A stretch of 64,000 nt of DNA from Caenorhabditis remanei (lineage: Eukaryota > Nematoda > Chromadorea > Rhabditida > Rhabditidae): NCBI RefSeq assembly GCF_010183535.1, contig NC_071329.1, forward strand, positions 13,144,001-13,208,000, in the 5' to 3' direction. The notes beneath the pieces were generated by a model that was given only the letters and a program-made list of their open reading frames with translations, made no database searches and was not told the origin of the DNA. Of the stretch, positions 22,151-35,649 are shown one piece after another (the first letter of the stretch is position 1; each line of letters starts with the position of its first letter). Made by a program: the position numbers and the translations under genes.

Positions 22151-25100
22151 ATGACGGTTTCAAACAATGGGATGGCAATGCCAGCATCACCTCCAAAACT
22201 CGACTGTGCTGAGGCGATTCAGGTAATTTTTTTTGTGTTTAATTTTTTAAAGTCTAGTTCTTCATGCTGTAAAGATTACAGGACTCACCGAGATTTCGTG
22301 CAACAGTTGCACAACATGCTGCATATTTCAATCGACTAGAGAATCGTCTCAACGAGATGCTTCGTCACATCACCGCCATGATTGATTTCAGCAAAAATTA
22401 TGTGAACACCTTTTAGTGAGTTTTCATCGAAATTGTTAGTATTAAATACACAAGATGCAATTTCAGTAAGCTCACCGTATCGGTGAATCAGCTATGCGAT
22501 GAGAGTTTCTCTGGGAATCCACTGGCAGCAACTACATTTCAAGGGCTATCTGAAGCATATGCTCACACTGTTAATCTGTTCAGAACTTACTATGATCACT
22601 CGAATGTTGTGATATACACAAAACTCTCGAATTTCATTAAAAAGTGAGTTTTCATTCAAAAGTTATAACAATCTTCTACTATTCTTTCAGCGAGCTCGCA
22701 AAAGTTGCCGAATCTCGTGCTCATTTCGAAAATATGTCACAATCAATGGACGATGCACTGGTCAAAAACGCAGGAATGTCGAGATCAAAACCGATAGAAG
22801 CGACGGATGAGAGAAATAAATTGACAGCAGTGAGTTAGGATCAGAGTCTTTTGAGATTATCCGGATCAGGGAAATACGTCTCTTTTTCTTAGTTTCAATA
22901 GGCAGACCGAAAGAAAATCTTCAATCTCGGAACACCTCTTGACTAAAGTTTAGACAAACAAATCCGAAGAGTTTTCTCATTTTCAAAAACCAAGACAGCA
23001 GAGACAAAAAAACCCGAAAAATAGTTTACCCTTTTATTCTTCGTCTCTTCAGGTCGGCACTTGTTTCGTACATACTACCCTCGACTACGTGGCAAATATC
23101 AATATAGCTCATGCTCACAAGGATCACATGATACTCGATGCTGTAAGTTCTATTATTTAGTGTTACTATGGGGAGCAAATTGTTTCATTTATCACTATGT
23201 TGTGGCGTTCACCCGAAAAGAAAAAAAACAAAAATCAGTTGAAGTTTCAGATGAGAAAGAAAAAAGTTTTCAAGACCAACCAAGGAAAAACGAAAAAAAC
23301 TGAATACGAATTGCGAAAGGCCGTCTCCTTTTTCTATTATTTACCTAGCATTTTTGATGACTCGCACTCCTTGAAATGCTCGCTCTCTTTTTTCTTTTTT
23401 TGGAAACAAAATATCGAATTTCAATAATCACAAGTTTCGAACACCTCAATTTCCCCAGTAGAATGATAGAGGAGACGTATTCAATTAAGCTTCTGAAACT
23501 CTAAAAGTAAGGTTGATCCAAAAAAACTTGAATTGATAATAGGATACGAATAGGACACAACAACAAAAAAAACTACTGTACTCTCATAATGAGGATTTTT
23601 ATTTCACAAATTTCATTCGGAGCGAATACAACGACTCAGATACAGATGTTCCACAGCTGCTGGAAAATATTTACAATCTTCTAACCTTTTCTATATTTTG
23701 TCGGCTACTCGATCGTCATAACATCTTTCGAGTGCAACGCATTTTCCTATTTTTCATATAATAAATTAGTCTCAATTACGCACGGTACTACGGTAGTTCG
23801 AACAGAACCTAGTTTTGACTCTGTTCGTCTGAAATCTAAGTCTCATAGAGAAAAAGGTCTTACAATTCTAGACTTAACGATTGAAAATCCTCACTACTGT
23901 TCTTATTTGAATCCATGAAATCTACTCTCAAAAACTCTCCTATCGATTAGCTTTCTCATTTCAGCTGTGGACTCTTGTGCGCGAATCGTCAGCATTCTTC
24001 TCAAAAGGACACGCCACGTTTGACGAGTGGACAGCAGCTGACAACGGAGCAATCGCCGATACAATTCAGACATTTGCAGCGAAATCAAAATTGATTGAAA
24101 GGAAAATGCAGGATGTGCACTCGTTGGTACCAAAAGTGAGTTGATTGGAGATTCTTATTACTGTAGCGCGAAAATGGAACTATAAAGATGACAAGGTTGT
24201 TGGAAGTCGTGGAGATTGGTGCGCAAGACCAAGAAACTGTCAATATAAAATCGTTTCCGTGAACAGTTTGGTTTACTGACATCATTCGAGAAACTAGAAA
24301 AACAAATTTGTAATATCAAGCTGCAAATCACTCTGTTTACTACAACAAAACATATAAGTATCATATTGGACACAACACGAGAACGCTTCTACCTACAAGA
24401 CTAACGTTCTCTCCCGGATGGATCTTCCTGGACGAATCTTACTCATAGAGTCACCGGATTACCGTATACGATTGTACTCTATGCATCCGACGTCATCTCT
24501 TTCCCAGAATTGTATTCCTGGTTTCCGACTTCTGATTTCTGTTTCCTCAGCTGATTTCATGAGTTTATGAAAGTATCACATTTCTAAACAATAAATAAAA
24601 AGGCGTTCCTTTTCCTTTCCGTTTCATGAAAAGTCATCCGACCTCCTTGTGATATGAATTCAACTTGGAGTTACTCTCTAACACTCCTAGAAACTTTCCA
24701 TGAAAAGTAAAGAGAATCACAAAAAATACGAAAAAAAAAAGAACGACAAATACATAAATGCAGAGTGTCTGTTCTGTCCGTTTTCCCCATTTATGGCTTC
24801 CACCATTCATCCGAAAAAACTTTTCTCTTCATGTTTCTCTTTTTCCTCTCTTCAGTTTTCCAACCTGTGTGATTGTCAAGGAGAGAAAAAAGAAAAAAGA
24901 GAGTGAGATAGAGAGGATGATGTTGATGAATCATCCCACTTTACTTGATGTTTTCATTTGTTTTCTTTTCCTCTTTTTCTTCTTCTTATCCAAAAAAAAA
25001 CATATGCCATCCCAAAAAAGGTGCATTTTGATTTTTGAATTATGGTAGCACAACAGCACATGACCATTGCTAGTTTTGCACAGTAATTTACATAATCCTT

Positions 25101-28100
25101 GGAGATTAATTTTCTCGTGGTTTCTCTCCTCTCTTCCAGTTTGTTCCAGATTCAGATACACTGTCTCGTTTCTCCCATTTCCCTTTTCCCTTTTCGGGTT
25201 TCCCAGTCGCTATCACTCTATGAATCACACCTCGTTAATAACTTTATTCTCGCTATCAGTTCTCCTTTTGCCCTAAATTTCATTATTTCCGTAGTGTTCA
25301 AAGTTTCGCGAAATTCTCGAAGAGTTTAGAACGATAAGCTTATTAATTGTGGTTAATTTCGTTAGTTTGAGCAGCTAATTACACATTTAATGCGGTCAAT
25401 TTATTGAAGGCACTTTTTTTTGATTGACACGTATTCTTTCACTTTTTCTAGTTATTTCATATCGAAATTTTGAACCCAGCTCTCCCGAAACCAAGTATTT
25501 TTTACTTCTGCAAAATAGGCAATGTTATCTTATCAATAGCATCCAGTTAGTGACCTTTTTTGTATATACATCCTGCAGAAAAACAATTTCTCACTTCTCA
25601 CTTCCGTTCTTTCCTCCCTTCGTTTATACACTCCTCATAGTGGAACTACTGCAGAATGCCAACATCGTCTATTTCCACGTCATTGACATCATCATCTTCT
25701 TCTACATTCTCTCTTCCACAGCATCATACTGTCACTGAGCTCATCACATTCTTTTCTTGTGAAGATGAACCATCATCTTATTCTTCAACAACTTTTGTGA
25801 GAACTCATGATGATAAATCTGGAATCAGAACATCAAAAGTTATCACAAGAACGGTGACGATCAGTGTTGAAGCAAAACAGAGAATGGAGTCGTTGGAAGA
25901 AGAAAGAAGAGAACGAAGAGTTCAGATGGAATTAGAAAAAGCCCAGATTCGCTCACAGAAAGTTGCATTAGAACAAGAAAATGCTTCTAAAATTGCAAAA
26001 GAATTGAAATCAGGGTCAAAACGAAGTTTAGTCAGAAGAGCAGCCAAACGGACGAAAGGCAAAATCACAAGTATATTGATACGTGATTCATCTCGAGATG
26101 ATACGCTCAAAAGAGCTGGAAAAAAGCGAGGAAACTCACTAGAATGGGATAATTCAATTGGGTGTTCAAGTCGTTTCTCCGAGTCGTTTTCTGATTCGAG
26201 ACTAATGGTAAATTGAGTTTTTTGCATGTAGTTTTAGCGCGTCGAGTTTCTATGCAGTGCTCACTAAAATCTAAATTTTCAGGAAATGTTCCAACACCCA
26301 TCTGGAATGCCAATCGAAGCTGATGTAATGATGGAGGGATACCTCTACAAAAGATCTTCGAATGCCTTCAAAACCTGGAACCGTCGTTGGTTTCAGATCA
26401 AAGATAAACAATTGGTAGGTATATTTTGAAACTTTTCCTGATTAAAGACCCTCTTGAATTTTTAAATTTCAGCTCTATTCCCATCGTTCCACCGATCTTG
26501 AACCATCAACTGTAATGGAAGAGAATCTTCGAATCTGTCTCGTCCGACCTGCTCCCTCGAATATCGATCGTGTTGGATGCTTTGAATTGGTCACACCCAC
26601 TCGAATTCATCTACTTCAAGCTGATTCTGAATCTTTGTGTCAAGATTGGATGCGTGCTTTGCAACGAACAATTCTAGCTCTTCATGAAGGAGATTCACCG
26701 GATGTTGAATCGACAAGTCCACGTAACAAAGCAGCTTCATCGTCATCAGGTGGAAATGTCACAACTGCCAACGCGATTTCTCCAACTTCTAATAATTTTG
26801 ACATCACTAAAGGAAGATCTGTATCAGATCCTGCTTCGACTTCTGGAAGTGAGTTCTACCCTTGAAAGTATATAATTATCAGGTACTTATTTTCCAGATG
26901 CCTCTCTCAATGCTTCTACTATCTCTGCATCTAATGTCCCTTCTTCAACTGCCTTTGAACAAATCCGTCGTGTTCCTGGAAACGAAGTGTGTGCAGATTG
27001 TAATTCTAAAGCTCCAAAATGGGTCAGCATAAATCTTGGAGTTGTATTATGTATTGAATGCTCTGGAGCTCATCGTTCCCTGGGAGTTCAAACATCAAAA
27101 GTCCGATCGTTGTGTATGGATTCAATTGACAATGAGTTGAGAGATGTTCTCTTATCATTAGGAAATCGTCAAGTCAATGCCATTTTCCTTGCCCATCTTC
27201 CACCCACGGAAAGTATTGTTCCGCCACCAATCAACGAGAAATCTGCTCGTCCGGCTCGAGAAGCATGGATAAAAGCGAAATATGTAGAACGAAGATTTGC
27301 AGTTTCTGAAGATACACGTGCCAGAAGTACTGCAACAAATCGACAAGAACATTTGAAACATAAGACAAGTATAGGAGGAAGTACAAATGGAGTGAATAGA
27401 AGTTCCTCTTATGCTGATGTTCAGGATGCAGATCAACACAGTGGATTATTGGATGCTGATCCATGGTCTTCTGATCTATCTATTCCGGTCTCTCCTGCAT
27501 CGAAACGCCTTTCTGCTTGTGGTTCCGACACGAATTTAGATGTTGTTGGAAACTCAATAGACGCAAAAACTGTAGATTGGGAATCAGTTAAAGAAGCATG
27601 CGAATCCGGAGATCTTTTGGCTCTTCTGAAGGCCCACGCACAAGGATTCGATTTGCTGGCTCTTCATAATGGAACTTCCGCACTTCATATTGCCACGAGA
27701 AGCGGACAAACTGCTGCAGTTGAATTTTTATTGCTCAATGGAGCCAAAATCAATATGCTGGATGAAAAACTGAATACACCACTGCATCTGGCAGCCAAAG
27801 AGGGGCACACATTGTGAGTCATCGCCATAGTGTATACTTAACTGATATTTCTGATTCCAGACAAGTCTGTCAATTGTTGAAACGTGGAGCTGACAATAAT
27901 CTAGCAAATGTTGACAGTAAGACTCCATTGGATATAGCAATGGAATGCACTCATGCTGATATTGTTACCCTGTAAGTTGAATACAGAATAATCGAATTTA
28001 AAACTGAAATTTCAGATTCCGAGTAACAATAATGCGAAATGAATTCAATGCCGACTTCAATAATCCTATGGATGAGACTGTCGAAGTGGTCATTTCAGAT

Positions 28101-28181
28101 ATTGCTCGACGAGCAGCTACTGAAAAAGAGCAGAAAAAGACAGCATCGTTAAGAGAAACTTCAGAAACCAGTGAAATCTAG
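22151..28181 (+). CDS. cnt-1: ACAP/centaurin-beta ArfGAP (BAR-PH-ArfGAP-ankyrin), 827 aa long form
   Basis: A GTPase-activating protein for Arf small GTPases acting on endosomal membranes. Long-form exons: 22151-22222, 22282-22415, 22467-22643, 22691-22829, 23053-23142, 23965-24135, 26283-26414, 26473-26848, 26898-27813, 27861-27971, 28016-28181; all phases agree. Residues 1-261 form a BAR domain (helical, beginning [16 protein letters not shown]). The PH domain spans about 277-375 ([20 protein letters not shown]). The ArfGAP zinc finger is [20 protein letters not shown] followed by [12 protein letters not shown], with the catalytic arginine in place. Ankyrin repeats ([33 protein letters not shown]) start near residue 690. 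Asp382 (GDSPD) and Asp609 (VQDAD) sit at the residue numbers I remember for the CED-3 caspase sites of C. elegans CNT-1. A 2.1 kb intron holds an alternative first exon. Confidence 0.95.
25656..26207 (+). CDS. cnt-1: Alternative first exon of cnt-1 (short isoform N-terminus)
   Basis: An open exon of 184 codons starting [18 protein letters not shown] ends at donor ATG/GTAAAT in phase 0. That is exactly the phase needed to join the PH exon at 26283, and the long-form exon ending at 24135 is also phase 0. It encodes a serine-rich leader and a charged coiled coil ([20 protein letters not shown]), then a basic stretch. Its use would replace the BAR domain and give about 750 residues. An internal promoter in the 24136-25655 interval is inferred. 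I treat it as an isoform rather than a separate gene because the exon has no downstream partner other than cnt-1. Confidence 0.75.
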
Positions 28182-28481
28182 TCAGCTATATTTTTAAAAC
28201 TAAAATTGCCTAATTCATGAGTCTTCCCGTTTTCGCCATAATTCTTCTTTGTTCTAATCATTGTTTTCAGATTTCTATCGCTTCTTTCTCACATCTTTGT
28301 TTGTAAATACGCCCGTCTTTTCACTTTCTTCTATTTTCCTGTCTATCACTTTTTCAACATATAAATTCTGGTCGCTAGATTTGAAAAGTTGTGAAGTAAC
28401 AGATTTATTCAGGGAGACATAAATAGTACAAATTAAGGCATAATAGTTTTGGCATTACATGCAATTCCAGTAAATTTATAT

Positions 28482-30645
28482 TCATCGAAACACAACTGTG
28501 CGTAGTGTATCTTCATCTCTAACTTCCATCACTGCTTCTGATCCATCATTGAAGCGATAAGAGATACCACCATCGATAACAAGATGAGCATCATAACCAC
28601 GACTTTTTATACGGATTTTGTCGGCAAATCCACGTGGATCAGTTGGTGGGAACGTGGCATTGAAAATCGGATCACGAACCGAAAACGCGAGTTCTGAAAA
28701 TAATCAAATTGAAAGTTGTGTCAGAAGACTCCTTTTCGAACTTACGTCTTCTATCCGGATCAAAGATGAGTTGTTGATTGAACTTTGTACAAATCTCGCT
28801 GACCGCATTCTTATCAGCATGTGGAATTTGTGGAAGATTGCAGTGTTCCGCAACAATTTTCATCAAATCCTGCACACATTGCTCGGTTAATTTATTAATA
28901 TTGAAATGCCAAGACGTTGATCCCGTTCCAGTACAAATTGTGATTCCAGAGCTCTTCTGTTTCAGCATTTGTTCTTCATTAAGACCGATTTCATAGTAGG
29001 ATACCCGAGAGGAAAGACTTTCACCAACGAAAACTTCGTTGAGAGCTAGAACCGGTAATTCGACAGTCTCCTTTTCAATTGGTACGACTACTTTGTCAGA
29101 TTCAGAGATCATTCTTTTCTTTCTGAAAATTGAAAATTCATATACAAATAGTCTGAATCTGAACGACATCAACTTACACAGGTGGTGACAGTGACATACA
29201 TTCTTCCACATCAATTTCTCTAGCAGGACTACGTGGATTGTCAGTCCAGCGTGCTGTTGATGGATCCCTATTTAATTGTTGATCATGTAATTCAATTGCA
29301 TCACTAATTCCATCATCTCCAGTAACTGTGATACGGATTCTTTGACGATACAACCACTCAAAGTTTCCATGGAACAACTTCTTCAGTGCTCCAGCCAAAT
29401 TCTCCTCTGGCAGTTTTCTCATCAAACACATATATCCTTCAGATCCTTGAGGATCAGTGTTGATTCCGATGACTGGCTTATGTTTTGTGCGAACTTTGCT
29501 AGACGCCATCAGAAAAGTTCCATCTCCACCAGCAGAAAACACGGCGTCCGCCCAGTCGACTGCTTCTTGAGTGTATCCAAAACGACGAACGAGACGAGAT
29601 TCGATTCCGGCATTTCTGAAAGATTTGAGATTGAAGAAGTTCACGAATTGAGCTCTTACTCTAGTTCCCGTTGGAGTGTATTCAGATAGGAATGATGGAT
29701 TTTGTGCTTGGAAAGAAGACGATTGTAGTCAGATCCACGTTTTTTGAGCTGAAAAAGTGAAACATAAAAAAGATCATCTAGACTTCTAGCAACTTACAAT
29801 TGTAGCCAATTGATCATCATCACACCCTTTATGAACTTTTTTCTCGAATTCATATCTAGTCAATTTACTCAAAATGAGCACTTTCTTGGGCTGAAAACTC
29901 GGCTTCTCCATATTTCCAATTGATCTTTTTGATAGGGTATTTTGAGTTTGATATAGAGCAGCGGCCAATGATTTTGGCAGTCTCATGTGGTCTGAAACTG
30001 GGGAAATCTTATTGATTTTGTATTGAGAACAATAGCTTTTTCATTTGAAACTTTTGTTACTTTTTCCACGCTTTCCACGAAAGACGCAATTTTGAAAAAC
30101 GAAAAAAAAACTAACTCGTTGGATCAACCCAATATCTGCTTGACTCTCCGTTATCGACAATTACTGGTCTAGGCTGTGGAGCTAGAACTGTTTTTGGAGC
30201 AACTGATGGTTGAGTACTACACAGATAAGCGGTGCGGAGGTGTTGGTTGACCTGTAAAACAAGGAATTGAGAAAAAGGAATCTTATCTACTTGTTGTTTT
30301 GTTTATCGTCTGTATGTTTGATTCAATGCTTTTGCAGAATTTTTTCGCCCGGTTTCTTGACAATCAATATTGATCTTTCGATTTTTGTTCTTCCCATTAT
30401 CGAGAGGGACCTCTGTATTATGTAGGCCGACTACAGAGAAACGTGTTTTGTTCATCTTCATCTTTAAAGATCGTCTCACAACTGATGGTCATGATAAGAA
30501 GTATTATGACATCAGATATCGGAGACGACTTTTATAATTGTTATTGTCACGTTTTGTGATTTCTTTTTGCGGTTGATCTTCTTCAGAAAGAGGAAGACAC
30601 AGAAGAGAGAATTACCTGCTCAACATTTCTAATACGAATCCTCAT
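28482..30645 (-). CDS. nadk-2: Mitochondrial NAD kinase (NADK2-type), 491 aa
   Basis: Phosphorylates NAD+ to NADP+. Exons 30616-30645, 30116-30251, 29798-29991, 29660-29748, 29178-29615, 28746-29122 and 28482-28693 join in phase. The basic N-terminus without acidic residues (MRIRIRNVEQVNQHLRTAYL) suits mitochondrial import. KKVLILSKLTRYEFEK opens the kinase region. The nucleotide-binding motif AGGDGTFLMASSKV is present, followed by INTDPQGSEGYMCL, the NADK2-type LNEVFVGESLSSRVSYYEI, and the TGTGSTSWHFNIN loop. The C-terminal part ends with DGGISYRFNDG. It is somewhat longer than human NADK2 because of the N-terminal extension. The gene name is from memory of the C. elegans orthologue in this neighbourhood. 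Its upstream region is 3.3 kb of DNA without genes. Confidence 0.9.
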
Positions 30646-33600
30646 TATTGCTTTTTTCAATTCAATTAAGAGTTTCAAATTTCTTGTTCTCAAGAATCAG
30701 GTCAAAATCTGAATACTATCGAGGAAACTTCTTCAGTGACTTCTTCGTTGGCGGCGAAAAATAGTGTGGCAGATTTTTATACTTTTGATTCTTTTGATGC
30801 ATTCGCCTGCGTGGCAAGCACGTGGCACAAAATGGGAGAGGGGAAAAGCTGGAAATGGTTTTTGATGAGGGAAAGAAGAGAAAAACAGAGAAAAAGAGAG
30901 GACACGGAAAGAAAGAAAAAACGAATAATATAGAACTAGAACTGTAGCAGAGGGAAGCTGGATGAACTGTGGCCACTAGGGTATTCACGATGTCAAGATG
31001 TGAAGAGAGCGAGTTTAAGAGACATTTAGAATCTACAGTGTTAAGGACAGAACAACTAGGATTAACTCATAAAAACAAGAACTGTATTTTAGGAATAAAA
31101 TGATAATAACTCATGATAGAATATTCTAGAAACATGTCTTTTAATGTCAGACAGTCTGCACTATTGACAAACAAATACACAGAAACGAGGCCAATAAAAC
31201 TAGATGGGAACGCGCTCACTGACTGACTGATGGACTGTCTTCTGATGGGAAGAAATGGGATGTTAGACTGACACGCTGCCGATTTGTCTCGTTGTCTTGA
31301 GTGTCTCTCGATCCGATATAATCTATCATTTTCACATCGAAAATGGACACCATCGTTATCATTCGCAGAAGAGAGAGAGGAGAGATTGGACTTGCAATAA
31401 ATAGAATGTTGAAGTGAATTGATGATGATGAAATGATCACGGAAAATCTGCCCACTTTAGAGAAAAGAGAAAAACAAAAAGAATGATGGTTTGGTTTGGT
31501 GAACAAAAGATTTGGAGATACCGTAATCCTACTGCTCATCTAAATAATGAATATAGGTTGATTCTGTGTGAGAAGTATGAATAAGAAAGGGAGAAAACAA
31601 GAATCAAGAAGAAGGAATAGGAAGCTTGCAAGTGTTACACACACACACACACAGAATGTAATGATAAGACAGAATTCTATGAGAATATGTTTTAAAAAGT
31701 GGGAGGGGTGAGAATTCTCATTTCATCCAGGTCAGATGGTCTTATCACGAGCGGTCCGTCGAATCAGTTCGTCCGAAAGATCAGATGAAATGGAAATGAA
31801 ACTGTATTATCGTTAAAATGAAACTGGTTACTTTCTCGACGACAGCCATTTTTTATTGAAACGGAACTCGAAAACAAACTGATAAACAGATGACAAAGAA
31901 TCAGACCATCATACCAGATTCAGAAGGTCGATAGGAATGTTGTGATCTTGTTTCTGGATGACCCTTATGTTATCAGTAGTAGACTGACGGATGTTCAATT
32001 TTTGAAGAAAAGAAGTCACCCATAAATGTTTTCGAAAAACATTTTGTAAAGGCGTTTTTCGATATTCAAAAGAAGTATACAAGTTTCTATTCGAAACTGT
32101 CAGTTTGACGTACTGAAATAGGTACTTGGCTTATCAAACCAAGAGTGACCGTTGGCTGGTCAGTTACTGATAACACATCTGGAGCAATTGATAGGCTAGA
32201 TGGAAGAGTACATTGTATTTTTATAGAAGATAAACTGAAACTGATAGACCAAGGGTTACTGTAGACCATGAAAAACATCTTATTAGCTGTAATTAGTTGT
32301 CTCTTCTTTCTCTTTCTTTCACCAAAGACCAAGGGTTGTTCTACTCCTCTCGGGTAGCTGAATTCCTAGTGAGAACATGGATTGATGACGTGGCAGGAAC
32401 CGTATCAAACTTTGACTCGACAGTTTCGGAGACTCAGAGAAACGAAGATGTAGCACGTGAGAAAATACAAAAGACATGTTAAGAAGAAACTGAAAGTGTA
32501 AAAGAGAACACGAGGGGAAGAAAAAGGTAAAGTTATTTAGGGAAAGACATCACGGAACATATGATTAGTTGATCAACTGTGATAGGGAAGTCATTTTTTG
32601 AGATTCTTCTAATATCGAAGTAGCCTGAAAATGCTGCTGGATTGTACAGAAGAGTTCATATAAAGAATGGAAATGTCTTTTCCGAAATGTTAAGAGAATG
32701 TTGAAATTGAGATAGCATCGTTGGCTCCTGTTATGTTGAGCAGTAGTAGAGATCGTTTATGAATATCTATCATTGAAAACACTTGTTGTCTCTACCCTAC
32801 AGCACTCTTTGGCTTCTTTTTCTGCAGCAAACCGTATCATCAACATAAGCTGACCGTGTCAATACCCATAAATCTCACTACGTGAGAAAATCTCATTTCA
32901 TCATTTGTTTTCAAGTTCTTTCCTCCTTCTTCTCATATTTTGCAATCTCCATCTTCCATTTCATCACCCTGTGACTATAGATCACTACAAAACCGCACTG
33001 TCAGATCGGAACTAAATAGAAAAAGTAACACACACACATATATAATTGAAGATAGAGATAGAAATTGATGAAAAAAGAAAGGAATCCCATTTTGATATGA
33101 TGACGATGATACACCAGTTTGAGGCCACGTGGGGAGAGATTCCAGTAACTGATTGTTTGAACTTTGAGTTGAGAGATTTGTTTTGAAGAAAATATTTTTC
33201 AAAACGACCGAGAAAATGATTTGTTTCGTCAGGCTACAGAATATTGCATCAGAAAATGAAAGAGACTAAATGAGAATATGAGAGGGAACATATGATGAAC
33301 TGTAGCGATTTCTTCGAAATTCCACGTAGAAAATATTTTTTTTATAGAAATCTCTGTCTTTAGATATCAAAAGACGACGGAAATAAATAAGATATGGAAC
33401 CCACCCGGGACGGAACATGTTGTCTTGTACTTTTTTTTGAGCAATTAAATTTCAGATTCTGAAAAATGACCCACCTATAAATACAAGTGAATTTCTGACG
33501 GAAGCTCAGGTATTATGGAATGCTGAAATTGTACATTTTTACACTTAAAGTTTCCTGAAATGCTCAAGTATCTATTCAAGATCATTACACTAATGTTACT

Positions 33601-33943
33601 GGGATTCAATCGAGTTCCATTTTTAAAACTTGAAGACGAAAAATAATGATTTATACTATGTAGCGATAGAAGAAACACCGGCAAGGACACGACAAGTGAT
33701 TATGCAAAAGAAGCAATGGCAAAAACCATCAATCAGTGAAAAAAAGTCAGGAGAAGATCTGAAAAGTTGTGAAGTGACCAGGAAATATTGGGGAATTTTG
33801 GATATGTTTCAACGGATTACAATGGTTGCACAAAAGCGGATTATCACAAGAAAGGATGAGTGGGTTGAATAAATTGTTAGATACGAATGGAGTAGCGAGA
33901 AAGAAAACGTAACAAGAAGTACAAAAAGACAACAGAAAAACGA
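30646..33943. other. 3.3 kb intergenic region, no gene recognised
   Basis: Both flanking genes are on the minus strand; this is upstream of nadk-2 and downstream of the IP5 2-kinase. Open frames are short and lack splice partners or domains. It includes a (CA)n run at 31636-31653 and purine-rich tracts near 30840-30930. It may contain unrecognised non-coding RNAs or enhancers. Confidence 0.5.
31636..31653. repeat. (CA)n microsatellite
   Basis: An ACACAC dinucleotide run of about 18 bases in intergenic DNA. Confidence 0.9.
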
Positions 33944-35649
33944 TTAGACGCATGGTTTGAACTTTCGCTCATTCTCATTGGATTCCTGATCCAATCGAAT
34001 GATTTTAACTCCTGACATGAAACGGGCATGGCTGTTTATTAAATTCTTCGCTGTTTTTGGGTCCAAGTCGACGATTTTGATTGCATATGCAAAGATACGG
34101 CCATTGGGAAGTCTGATTACATCTCGACGTGGAATTGGGCAAGAATGGAGTAACCGAAGAGATATCATTATCTAAAAATTCTTAAAATACAATCAGTCCT
34201 TCCCTCTCATTTCCTCTTACCGAACAATCCTTCATAGTAGCAGCCAAAAAGTATTTTCGAAGTTTTTGTAAATCTTCATTTTCCGATGATTTTGGTCCGA
34301 GGATAGCTTCTAACCCAGCTCGTGTCAATGAGGATTTATCGAGAAGCGTTGATTTGGTGTGAGGATCCATTCTATCGTAAATCGCATGTGCTTCAACTAT
34401 TCCGATTTCATCAACTTTTTGGGCTTGAAGGATTTGACCGAGAACAGACGAGTTACGGATGTGAAATTTCTTTTTGGACTGATTTCCAGAAAGGGCGAAA
34501 CACAGCTGAAACGACTTTCAATTAATTTCTCTTGATTAAACAACTGATTTTTTTCAACTTACAGCAGAGATCAGATCATCTGACGTGGCTTCGTTTCTAG
34601 GAAACAGTGTTTCTGAGAATATTTCCTTTTCCAGAGGTTTTTCATCAGAATGTACTTGGTTTCCATCTATGAAAATTCTTAAATTTCGATGGGGAACCAA
34701 GAATAGCGAATGAATCGCTTTGTGCATTCGTGAGTAGTTTCCAGAGAACAAATCCATCGGACAGAAGTCGTACATTTGTGAAAAATGTGATTGGCCGCAC
34801 GACTTTTCGATCTGAAGAATTAGCAATATTTTCAGAATTTATCAATTAATATACTCACTTGAAGGATGCAATTATTGCAGTGAGGAACATTCGCATTTCT
34901 ATGGTTTTGGAAGAATCCTTGTTTGGGCTTGATTTCCACCTGAAATTCATCTGGTTTCAAACGATACTTTTTTATTTATCGTGACCGATATTATTGATTA
35001 TTTTCAAACTTTCAAAAGTTTCAAAACAAAATGTACTATTTACCGTAATCGTTGAACTATGTCTGCCATCAGCAACAGTCATTGGGAGTTGTGTTGCATC
35101 CAACATCTGGAGTGACGTCATTCTCTTCGGATTCGTTACAATTACTGCTCCATGTACTCGTTGGAATGTGTTCAATGGAAGGAATGAGTATTCATCAGGC
35201 AAATCGAAGAGATCCTCGAATCTTTCAATTTTCTGATTAGCAGGAAGACTGGGAATCTTGGCAAGTTGATGAACATCTATAGTGTCAAACTCCACAATAT
35301 TCATATCAACCAGATACTGTTCATAAAATAATGGAGCGACTATTCTTTCCATATAACTGTTCACCATTTCGCTTCTTGCTTTTACAGTTAGAAGACCACT
35401 TTTTCGAGCTTTTGCGAATCGCCATACTATTCTGTATTTCAAAATTTACATAATTATGCATCTGTTTTGTAATTGAATGTTACCTGACTCCAGTAAGTCG
35501 ATGTCTAGCACTGATAACAAAATTTGCCCTTCCTTCACCACGAAAACAGAATGATCGATAGTCGCGTGGCTCCACGAGCACCTGAAAAAACACTAATTTT
35601 GAACCAATAAGGCTAATCGACTTACTTTTCCAGATAAATTTATCTGCAT
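33944..35649 (-). CDS. Inositol-pentakisphosphate 2-kinase (IPPK/IP5 2-kinase), 450 aa
   Basis: Makes inositol hexakisphosphate from Ins(1,3,4,5,6)P5. Exons 35626-35649, 35484-35581, 35044-35431, 34859-34939, 34563-34811, 34221-34505 and 33944-34171 join in phase. Family signatures in order are FRGEGRANFVISARHRLTGV (glycine-rich N-lobe), VEIKPKQGFF with PHCNNCI (metal-binding region), then FCPMDLFSGNYSRMHKAIHS and RNLRIFIDGNQV. KYFLAATMKDCSIMISL and FAYAIKIVDLDPKTAKNL, with the catalytic-loop DLD, complete the C-lobe. These align piece by piece with the human enzyme as I remember it. The length is near the usual ~450-490. A cytosolic/nuclear location is expected. The first exon codes for only eight residues. 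Confidence 0.92.

Noticed and set aside
25656..26207. Independent gene upstream of the cnt-1 PH exon
   Set aside because: It ends at a phase-0 donor that fits the PH exon, so an alternative first exon is the better reading.
33630..33872. 80-codon plus-strand frame downstream of the IP5 2-kinase
   Set aside because: No domain, no splice partners, and composition like surrounding intergenic DNA.
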